The notes under the pieces: generated by a model | Told to the model about the DNA's origin: nothing | Databases searched by the model: none | What the model saw: only the letters and a program-made list of their open reading frames with translations | Translations under genes and position numbers: made by a program | Assembly (NCBI GenBank): GCA_031400505.1 | Contig: JANNPZ010000086.1 | Span: 8,511 to 72,510, forward strand | Source of the DNA: JAIYDJ01 sp031400505 | Lineage (GTDB): Bacteria > Pseudomonadota > Alphaproteobacteria > Rhodobacterales > Rhodobacteraceae | Length of the DNA: 64,000 bases | Reading direction: 5' to 3' | Shown here: positions 51,512 through 58,362 of the stretch, piece after piece | Layout of the letters: each line of letters starts with the position of its first letter | Position numbering within the stretch: position 1 is the first letter of the stretch

Positions 51512-52966
51512 ATGAAAAACTCTATCGAGTTTTGGAATGACGTTTGCCTGGAAGTCGTGCGTCGCGACTTTTCCAAAAATCCGAATGGATCGCCTGCGCG
51601 ACCCGATCAAGGCGGGCCGACCCGCACGTCGCGCGCGATGGCGATTGTCCACCTGGCAATGCACGACGCCTATTTCGGCGCCGCGACGCCCGCTGCGTGT
51701 TATCTGCAACGTTTGACGCCGGCTGTGCCACTTCCACTCGCCCCGGCCCTGATCAGCGTGGACAGCGCCCTGGGCACTGCGGCGGCGGTCACGCTGCTGA
51801 CGCTTTATCCGTCACAGGCGGCCTACATCAATCGCATGTCATCTGCGTATATCGACCCTGTCGCGTCGTCTGTCGCACGCGATAGTGGTCACAGCTATGG
51901 CGAGGCAATCGCCGCGCTGATCATCGGGTTGCGCGCAAACGACGGATCCCAAAGAGAAATCGGTTATCGCCCGTCAACCGCCTATGGCCGCCACCGCGAA
52001 AGCCCCTTTGATGCAGGTCAGGGGTTCTTGGGGCCACAATGGGGGAATGTGACGCGGTTCTGTACCCCCGCGCGCGTGCCGCTGGACCCGCCCCCCGGAT
52101 ACGACCAGGTGGACTATCTGTCGGATGCCGACTACCGCGCCGATTTCAAGGAAGTCGCCGCCGAGGGTGCGTTGATCAGCGCCAAGCGGGATCCGGAAGA
52201 AAAGGTGATCGGGTACTACTGGGGCTATGACGGGGCGAATGAAATCGGTGTGCCGCCGCGTTTGTACAACCAGATCGCGCGGGCCTGGATTGCGCGGCAT
52301 CACGCAAACGATGTCGGTGTGGCCGTCGGCCTGTTGGCGATGGTGAATGCCGGCATGGCGGATGCCGCAATTGATGCGTGGTATCACAAATATGCCTACA
52401 ACCTTTGGCGGCCGGTTGTCGGTATCCGCGAGGCGAGTGCAACGACCGGGCCGGGGGCTGTTGGTGGGCCTACATCCATCGCGACGGTCGGAGCGGATAT
52501 CGGCGATCCGGCTTGGGCGCCGCTTGGCTTGCCCACGACGAACGAACCGGAACGCCGCGCTCTAAGCCGCACACCGCCGTTCCCCGCATACCCCTCGGGG
52601 CATGCGACCTTTGGCGCGACGCTGTTCCAGATCATGCAGCTCTTTTCGGGACAACCCGCGATGACATTGCAAAACATCCTGGATGCCAGCGGCAATTCGC
52701 CCGCTGTGCCGGGGCAGGAATTTGATTTTGTGTCGGACGAACTGGACGGAAAGTCGGTTGATGCCGACGGGTCGCTGCGCACGAGGCATCTGCGGCGGTT
52801 CACCAACTTTGCCAAACCGACCTACGAAAATTCCATCAGTAGGGTCTACATTGGCGTGCATTGGCGGTTTGACGGACTGCCACGCGCCGATGTGGTGGGC
52901 AAACGCTATGGCGGCGTGCCGCTGGGGCTGACCCTTGGCGAGCAGACGTTCGATTTTTTCAACTGA
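51512..52966 (+). CDS. vanadium-dependent haloperoxidase-family protein
   Basis: A 484-residue member of the vanadium haloperoxidase/PAP2 acid phosphatase superfamily. The three oxyanion motifs are present: KYAYNLWRPVVGIR near residue 292 (Lys and Arg), FPAYPSGHATFGATLF near 358-373 (Ser, Gly, His) and SRVYIGVHWRFDG near 444-456 (Arg, His). Length and motif spacing fit the bacterial haloperoxidase class rather than small PAP2 lipid phosphatases. No signal peptide is seen (MKNSIEFWNDVC). Own promoter region upstream with AGGAG ribosome site; single gene. Halide versus phosphate activity cannot be called. Confidence 0.86.
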   Translation: MKNSIEFWNDVCLEVVRRDFSKNPNGSPARPDQGGPTRTSRAMAIVHLAMHDAYFGAATPAACYLQRLTPAVPLPLAPALISVDSALGTAAAVTLLTLYPSQAAYINRMSSAYIDPVASSVARDSGHSYGEAIAALIIGLRANDGSQREIGYRPSTAYGRHRESPFDAGQGFLGPQWGNVTRFCTPARVPLDPPPGYDQVDYLSDADYRADFKEVAAEGALISAKRDPEEKVIGYYWGYDGANEIGVPPRLYNQIARAWIARHHANDVGVAVGLLAMVNAGMADAAIDAWYHKYAYNLWRPVVGIREASATTGPGAVGGPTSIATVGADIGDPAWAPLGLPTTNEPERRALSRTPPFPAYPSGHATFGATLFQIMQLFSGQPAMTLQNILDASGNSPAVPGQEFDFVSDELDGKSVDADGSLRTRHLRRFTNFAKPTYENSISRVYIGVHWRFDGLPRADVVGKRYGGVPLGLTLGEQTFDFFN

Positions 52967-52976
52967 CAAAACCACA

Positions 52977-53003
52977 ACAGCCCGCGCCGATGGTGCGGGC
53001 TGT
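52977..53003 (+). terminator. possible bidirectional hairpin between haloperoxidase and EamA genes
   Basis: ACAGCCCGCGCC and GGTGCGGGCTGT (52977-52988 and 52992-53003) form a 12-bp stem with a GAT loop. A T-rich tail is only present on the minus-strand side (TGTGGTTTTG), so it may stop the EamA transcript better than the haloperoxidase one. Confidence 0.5.
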
Positions 53004-53926
53004 CACCCTTGCGGCGTCATCGACTTGCGCTGCCGGGCGCGTTCAAGCCCCAACTGCCGCTCGCGCCAGATGATCAGCACGCCTGCCGCGATCACCAGTG
53101 CCGCCCCGCCCAGCATCGTCAGCGTCGGCACCTCGGCAAACACGAAATACCCGATCAGCAGGGCAAACAGCATCGAGGCGTAGTCGAACGGGGCGACGAG
53201 CGACGCATCTGCCTCGCGGTAACTTGAGGTCAGCAAAATCTGCCCGACCCCGCCCAGCAAACCCGAACCCACCAGCAACGCCGCTTCCAAGGGCGTGGGC
53301 CACACCCAGCCGAATGGCAGCGTCACCAGCGACAGCAGCGTTGCAGTAACCGAAAACCAGAACACGATCGCCGGGGTCTTTTCCGTCATCACCAGTTTGC
53401 GCACAAACACCTGCGCCAAGGCGGCAAACACCGCGCCGCCCAGCACCAATGTCGCGCCGAACGCCTCGCGGTGGCTTGCCGCGTCGGGGTCCAGAACAGT
53501 CAGCCGCGGCGAAAGCACGATAAGCACCCCCACCAGCCCCAGCGCCACCGCCGTCAGCCGGAACGCGCGCACCTGTTCGCCCAGAAACATCGCCGCGAAC
53601 ACCACAGTCAGCAGCGGTGCCGCATAGCCGATGGCCGTGACTTCGGGCAGCGGCAGATAGCCGAGCCCGGCAAACCCCAGCCCCATGGCCAAGGTCCCGA
53701 CCAGTCCGCGCCAGAAATGCCCCAGCGGGTTGGAGGTCTGGAACCCCGTCGCCAGTTCGCGGCGCATCCCCAGCCAGACCACGATCACCGGAATGGCAAA
53801 CAGGGACCGGAAAAACACCGATTGACCGGCTGGGACGTGGTCTGCCGTGGCCTTGATCATCGACGCCATGACGATGAACACCAGAACCGAGCCCAGTTTC
53901 AGGGCAATGCCGCGCAGGGGACGCAT
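53003..53926 (-). CDS. EamA/DMT-superfamily transporter
   Basis: A 307-residue exporter-type protein with ten helices in two EamA repeats: GSVLVFIVMASMIKATADHVPAGQSVFFRSLFAIPVIVVW and ALAQVFVRKLVMTEKTPAIVFWFSVTATLLSL. Family members export amino acids, purines or other metabolites; the substrate is unknown. The ATG at 53926 has GAGG at five bases; a longer reading (53950) adds 8 residues. Its promoter region faces the adenine deaminase gene, which starts 100 bases away in the opposite direction. Confidence 0.9.
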   Translation of the reverse strand: MRPLRGIALKLGSVLVFIVMASMIKATADHVPAGQSVFFRSLFAIPVIVVWLGMRRELATGFQTSNPLGHFWRGLVGTLAMGLGFAGLGYLPLPEVTAIGYAAPLLTVVFAAMFLGEQVRAFRLTAVALGLVGVLIVLSPRLTVLDPDAASHREAFGATLVLGGAVFAALAQVFVRKLVMTEKTPAIVFWFSVTATLLSLVTLPFGWVWPTPLEAALLVGSGLLGGVGQILLTSSYREADASLVAPFDYASMLFALLIGYFVFAEVPTLTMLGGAALVIAAGVLIIWRERQLGLERARQRKSMTPQG

Positions 53927-54026
53927 GGAAACCTCGTTTACCCGAGCCAATCACCGATGGTCGGCGCCTGCAACCCCTTTACGTCCGCGGCGCGCTGCTG
54001 TTCCTTGTCGAAAAGGAGTGTTTCCC

Positions 54027-55727
54027 ATGCCACGCGCAGCTTTGTCCGACCGCATCGACCAAGGGCGCGGGGTGGTGTCTGCCGATTTGGTGCTGAAGGG
54101 CGGACGGGTGTTTGACCTGATCACGGGCGATCTGGTGGAAACCGACGTCGCGATCTGCGGCGATACGATCGTCGGGGTATTCGGCAGCTATGCCGGGCGG
54201 CGCGAAGTGGACCTTGCAGGGAAAATTCTGGTGCCCGGGTTCATCGACACGCATCTGCATATCGAATCGTCGCTGGTCACACCCTTTGAATTCGACCGCT
54301 GTGTCTTGCCGCATGGCGTCACCACAGCAATCTGTGACCCGCACGAAATTGCCAATGTCTGCGGGCTGACCGGCATCCGGTATTTCCTTGAGGCTTCCTC
54401 GCGCACGCTGATGGATATCCGCGTGCAACTGTCGTCCTGTGTGCCATCGACCCATATGGAGACGACCGGCGCGCGGCTGGATGCGGCGGATCTGATCCCG
54501 CTGATGGATCATCCCCGCGTCATTGGGTTGGCCGAGTTCATGAATTATCCGGGCGTGTTGCACCGCGATCCGGGGTGCATGGCCAAGCTGGAGGCCTGGC
54601 AGGGCCGTCATATCGACGGGCACGCGCCCTTGCTGCGGGGGGCCGATCTGAACGGCTATATCGCGGCGGGGATACGGACCGAACATGAAGCCACGACTTA
54701 CGACGAGGGGTTGGAAAAGCTGCGCAAAGGGATGCGGGTGCTGATCCGCGAAGGGTCGGTCAGCAAGGATTTGCACGCGCTGGTCGGTCTGCTGACCGAA
54801 CGATTCTCGCCCTACCTGTGTCTGTGCACCGATGACCGCAACCCGCTGGACATCGCGGAACACGGGCATCTCGACTACATGATCCGCACCGCGATTTCGC
54901 TGGGTGCGCCGCCCCTGGCGGTGTACCGCGCCGCGAGCCTCTCGGCCGCCGAGGCGTTCGGGCTGAAGGATCGCGGGCTGATCGCACCGGGCAAGCGGGC
55001 GGATATCGTGGTGATCGACGGGTTGGAAAGCTGCCGGGTGTCACGGGTCTGGGCGGGCGGGATCGAAGTAACTGAGGCGGCCTTTGCGCAGCGCGAGGTT
55101 TTGCCACCGGTGGCGCGGGGATCGGTAAAGGCACCGGTCGTACGGGCCGAGGATTTTCGCACAGCCGGTAACCGGGTCGAAACGCCGGTGATCGGGATCC
55201 TGCCGGGAAAGATCATCACGCAGCATCTGACATTTGATATCGCCCCGGTGGATGGGGACAAGCGGCCGGATGTAGGGCGCGATCTGGTGAAGATCGCGGT
55301 GATCGAGCGGCACGGCGTGAACGGCAGCAATGCGACCGGGTTCGTCAATGGCTTTGGGTTGCAACGGGGGGCGATTGCGTCAACCGTCTGCCATGACCAC
55401 CACAACATCGCGGTCGTGGGGGTGGATTATGCCGACATGGCGCTGGCGGTTGCGCGGTTGGGGCAGATCGAGGGCGGGTTCGTAGTGGTCGATGGCGGGC
55501 GCGTTCTGGCCGAGTTGGCGTTGCCGGTGGCGGGGCTGATGAGCCTGGAGCCGTTCGAGGTGGTTCATGGCGGGCTGGTGGCCCTGCGGGCAGCCGCGCG
55601 GCTCTTGGGGGTCGTGCTGGAAGAGCCGTTCCTGCAGCTGGCGTTCCTGTGCCTGCCGGTAATTCCGCATCTGAAGATTACGGATATGGGGATGGTGGAT
55701 GTGGACCGGTTCGAGGTGATGGCGTGA
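54027..55727 (+). CDS. ade: adenine deaminase
   Basis: Adenine to hypoxanthine deaminase of the amidohydrolase family, 566 residues. N-terminal small domain (SADLVLKGGRVFDLITGDLVETDVAICGDTIVGVFG), then the metal site FIDTHLHIESSLVTPFEFDRCVLPHGVTTAICDPHEIANV (HxH near residue 73), Asp/Glu and His residues in GHAPLLRG, TDDRNPLDI and HGHLDYMI. The C-terminal domain holds GSNATGFVNGFGLQRGAIASTVCHDHHNIAVVG. AAAGGAG precedes the ATG at 54027. A divergent EamA transporter 100 bases away could export or import purine products. Confidence 0.93.
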   Translation: MPRAALSDRIDQGRGVVSADLVLKGGRVFDLITGDLVETDVAICGDTIVGVFGSYAGRREVDLAGKILVPGFIDTHLHIESSLVTPFEFDRCVLPHGVTTAICDPHEIANVCGLTGIRYFLEASSRTLMDIRVQLSSCVPSTHMETTGARLDAADLIPLMDHPRVIGLAEFMNYPGVLHRDPGCMAKLEAWQGRHIDGHAPLLRGADLNGYIAAGIRTEHEATTYDEGLEKLRKGMRVLIREGSVSKDLHALVGLLTERFSPYLCLCTDDRNPLDIAEHGHLDYMIRTAISLGAPPLAVYRAASLSAAEAFGLKDRGLIAPGKRADIVVIDGLESCRVSRVWAGGIEVTEAAFAQREVLPPVARGSVKAPVVRAEDFRTAGNRVETPVIGILPGKIITQHLTFDIAPVDGDKRPDVGRDLVKIAVIERHGVNGSNATGFVNGFGLQRGAIASTVCHDHHNIAVVGVDYADMALAVARLGQIEGGFVVVDGGRVLAELALPVAGLMSLEPFEVVHGGLVALRAAARLLGVVLEEPFLQLAFLCLPVIPHLKITDMGMVDVDRFEVMA

Positions 55728-56014
55728 GATAGCGCCCACGGCTTGCCCCCGGGGCGCTGCCCCGGACTCCGGGATATTTTTGAACAGATGATGGGGGGCG
55801 TGCTGCGCGATGGATGCCCGGATGGTTTCACGCTGGCCGGGTTTTGTGGGTTCGCCTGTCCTTCACCCGCTTTGCTGCAGGGGACGCCGCGCAAGGCCGG
55901 CACTCGGCCTTGCTGTCGATGGTCAGAGACGCGGGGTTCGGGCGCATGGCGCAGCCCCGCAGAGGCGTGCTTTGCCGTGATGACACCAGACCGGTTAGTC
56001 AGGCGGATGGGGCG
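55728..56014. other. 287-base spacer between ade and the VCBS gene
   Basis: It holds dispersed repeat copy 6 at its left end. The rest is GC-rich with no frame that shows a family or consistent coding look. Both flanking genes end here (convergent). Confidence 0.45.
55746..55793 (+). repeat. dispersed GGGATATTT repeat, copy 6
   Basis: CCCCGGGGCGCTGCCCCGG stem, then ACTCCGGGATATTTTTG and the tail AACAGATGATG. Closest to copy 1 in its GGGCGCTGCCCCGGA stem. It follows the ade stop by about 20 bases. Confidence 0.65.
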
Positions 56015-56773
56015 TCAGTTGAAGTTGCCTGCGCCGACGAAGTGCCAGTCGTTGCCGACCGGTCCTGACGCGCCGATGTCGACCCCGCCCTGACGGGCAC
56101 CGTCCCGGATCGGCCAGAAATGGGCCTGTCCGCCGAAATGCTGCCAGAGGATGTCGTCGGTGCCGTCGGCATTCAGATCGCCCGCGCCGACAAGGCGCCA
56201 GTCGTTGCCGACCGGCCCTGATGCGCCGATATCGACCCCCCCCTGACGCGCGCCGTCCCGGATCGGCCAATAATGGACCTGCCCGCCCATGTGCTGCCAG
56301 AGGATGTCGTCGGTGCCGTCGCCGTTGAAGTCACCCGCACCCACAAGCTGCCAATCGTTGCCGACAGGCCCCGATGCGCCGATATCCGCCCCCCCCTGAC
56401 GCACGCCATCCAGGATCGGCCAGAAATGGACCTGTCCGCCGATGTGCTGCCACAGGATGTCGTCGGTGCCGTCGCCGTTGAAGTCGCCCGCGCCGACAAG
56501 CCGCCAGTCGTTGCCGACCGGACCCGAAGCACCGATGTCAAGGCCGCCGGTCCGCGCGCCGCCGGTGACCGGCCAAAAATGAACCTGGCCGCCGAAATGC
56601 TGCCAGAGGATGTCATCGGCCCCGTCGCCGTTGAAGTCGCCCGCGCCCACCAGCCGCCAGTCGTTCCCCACCGGTCCCGACCCGGCGATGTCAAAGCCGC
56701 CGTCGCGCGTCCCATTGGTGATCGGCCAGAAATGGACCTGTCCGCCGATGTGTTGCCAGAGGATATCGTCGCT
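56015..56773. repeat. five tandem 153-bp repeats coding for VCBS units
   Basis: Nearly identical 153-base units (51 codons) at about 56015-56161 (partial), 56162-56314, 56315-56467, 56468-56620 and 56621-56773. The strong DNA identity within coding sequence points to recent duplication or recombination; copy number may vary between strains. Confidence 0.85.
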
Positions 56774-57226
56774 TCCGACGGTCAGCGGCTGCCCGGTTGT
56801 GCCGATGGCCTCTGCGGTGAAGTTGACGGTGACATCGCCTTCGCTGGCATTGATCAGACGGATGAGCGCAGGCCCTGTTGTCGCTACGTTGACGGATGCG
56901 GTCTGGATCGTCTCCCACTCTGCGCCAATTCCGCCGTCATGTTCCCAGGCGGAACAGGTCACGGTCACCGGAGGGAAATTCGACTGCGTCAGGATCCGGT
57001 TGATCGGCAGGGATTCATTGGTGTTGGCCTCCTGATTTACAATCAGCTCAGTTTCCTGCTGATTGCCGAGGGCACAAGAAAGTTTCCAGTCGCAGGTGCC
57101 AATCTCATTGCAGTCGTTCACTCTGAGGGATGTGAAGTTTATTCGAATGTCTGCCGGTGCGGCAGAGCCCCAGAATGCAGCAATGGAAAGGCAAGACATT
57201 ATCTTAGCAAAAAAATATTGCTTCAT
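56015..57226 (-). CDS. secreted FG-GAP/VCBS repeat protein
   Basis: A 403-residue exported protein. Signal peptide residues 1-25 (FFAKIMSCLSIAAFWGSAAPA), an N-terminal Cys-containing domain of about 125 residues, then five 51-residue repeats DDILWQH-x-GGQVHFWP...GPVGNDWRLVGAGDFNGDGT. DxNxDGxxD calcium-binding loops appear in each (DFNGDGTDD). The fifth repeat stops at GAGNFN, so the last loop is missing: either a natural cap or a truncation. The ATG at 57226 follows AGGTG. The start and signal region are AT-rich, unlike the repeats. Such proteins bind ligands or adhere at the surface. Confidence 0.87.
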   Translation of the reverse strand: MKQYFFAKIMSCLSIAAFWGSAAPADIRINFTSLRVNDCNEIGTCDWKLSCALGNQQETELIVNQEANTNESLPINRILTQSNFPPVTVTCSAWEHDGGIGAEWETIQTASVNVATTGPALIRLINASEGDVTVNFTAEAIGTTGQPLTVGSDDILWQHIGGQVHFWPITNGTRDGGFDIAGSGPVGNDWRLVGAGDFNGDGADDILWQHFGGQVHFWPVTGGARTGGLDIGASGPVGNDWRLVGAGDFNGDGTDDILWQHIGGQVHFWPILDGVRQGGADIGASGPVGNDWQLVGAGDFNGDGTDDILWQHMGGQVHYWPIRDGARQGGVDIGASGPVGNDWRLVGAGDLNADGTDDILWQHFGGQAHFWPIRDGARQGGVDIGASGPVGNDWHFVGAGNFN

Positions 57227-57542
57227 GGCACACCTAAAAAATGAAAAATTTAAATTGATTCGCAATCAGGATGGTACTTAAAAACTGATGAAAACTCAAT
57301 GGAGTTCTTCAGGTTGTAGGAGGGCCGGCTTGATTAACAGAATTGCTGTGCGACTAGATTCTTTCAGTCTGCGGGCCAAACAATTGCAGATGTTCGATTT
57401 TCTGTTCATCCTGAAACACCGGCGTGCTGTGTGCAGATGCACGGCTGGCATGCGCCGTTCGCCTGCCGTCGTGTGCGTGCCGGCGGGCGTCGCGGCGCAT
57501 CCTGATTGACTTCCAGGCGCCGCGCGCCGGGTCGTGGCGGGC
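57227..57542. other. AT-rich upstream region of the VCBS gene and GT2 downstream spacer
   Basis: 316 bases. The first 80 (57227-57310) are about 65-70 per cent A+T with runs such as AAAAATTTAAATTG and TACTTAAAAACTG, which contrasts with the rest of the window and probably contain the VCBS gene promoter. The remainder returns to high G+C. No gene was seen; the glycosyltransferase stop is at its right edge. Confidence 0.55.
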
Positions 57543-58355
57543 TCAGCGTCCTCTCGTCCAGCCGGATTGGCGGGTCAGTTTGGTCGCCAGCGTCACCGCC
57601 GCGTAGGTGGCAAAGCCTGTGGGGTCGGTCAGGGCGAGGCGGGCGAGGTGCGGGAGGGGGAGGTTCGGTTTGCCCTCGTTGGCCATTAGGTGGGGGTGCA
57701 GGGTGCCAAGTTCGGCCACCCCGGCGTCTTGCCTGCGGCGGACGCGGGTGAGGGCGGCGAAGCCTTCGATCATCGGCCAGTCGTAGGGGGCGGGGACCTG
57801 CAGGCGCTCGGTCGGGGTGAAGTGCAGACGGATGAAGGTGTCGTCCGAGATGATTGCGGGAAAGTCGCCCCACCGTGCGCGGCCCATCGCGTTGGTGGCG
57901 AAAAGGCCATAGCCCGGCGCATTCGACCGCGCGAAGGGCAGTTTTTGCCAGAACCGGGCGTATGCGCGCGTGATGGCGCTTTTCGGGCGCGGGATGCGGG
58001 GGGTGCCGGTGGCGTAAAGCGCGCGATGCGGGGCGAGGGCGAGGGCGAGTTGTGCGAGCAGAGGGGGCGAGACGATCACGTCTGCGTCGAGGTAGACGCG
58101 GGTCGCGTGGGTCCCGGCGGCGTCGCCTGCGTTCAGCGCGTTCGGTTTGCCGCCTTGGGGCAAATTGAGAACGGCAAGGGTCCAGCCCGCGGCCTTGGCT
58201 TCGGGGGTCAGGGCGATGGCGGTGGCTGCGGTCGCGTCCTGGCAGCCGTTGGCAACAACGATCACTTCGCCGGGTTGGGTCGATGCGAAGAGAGCCGTCA
58301 GGCAGGGGCCTATGTAGTGTTCCTCGTTCGAGGCGGGGATGATGACGCTTAGCAT
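57543..58355 (-). CDS. family 2 glycosyltransferase
   Basis: GT-A fold, 270 residues. SVIIPASNEEHYIGPCLTALFAS (about 2-24) is the nucleotide-sugar start, VVANGCQDATAATAI follows, and the DxD-type metal site is YLDADVIV near residue 88. The acceptor-side SDDTFIRLHF (ED-like base) is near residue 172. No membrane helix, so probably cytosolic or loosely bound; substrate unknown. The ATG at 58355 is 7 bases after the fusion-protein stop, so it is in one operon with the SGNH genes. Confidence 0.88.
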   Translation of the reverse strand: MLSVIIPASNEEHYIGPCLTALFASTQPGEVIVVANGCQDATAATAIALTPEAKAAGWTLAVLNLPQGGKPNALNAGDAAGTHATRVYLDADVIVSPPLLAQLALALAPHRALYATGTPRIPRPKSAITRAYARFWQKLPFARSNAPGYGLFATNAMGRARWGDFPAIISDDTFIRLHFTPTERLQVPAPYDWPMIEGFAALTRVRRRQDAGVAELGTLHPHLMANEGKPNLPLPHLARLALTDPTGFATYAAVTLATKLTRQSGWTRGR

Positions 58356-58362
58356 GTGGGGA

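Noticed and set aside
56015..56773. Regular repeats considered as a CRISPR array
   Set aside because: The units are 153 bp, all inside one protein frame, with no short direct repeats and unique spacers.
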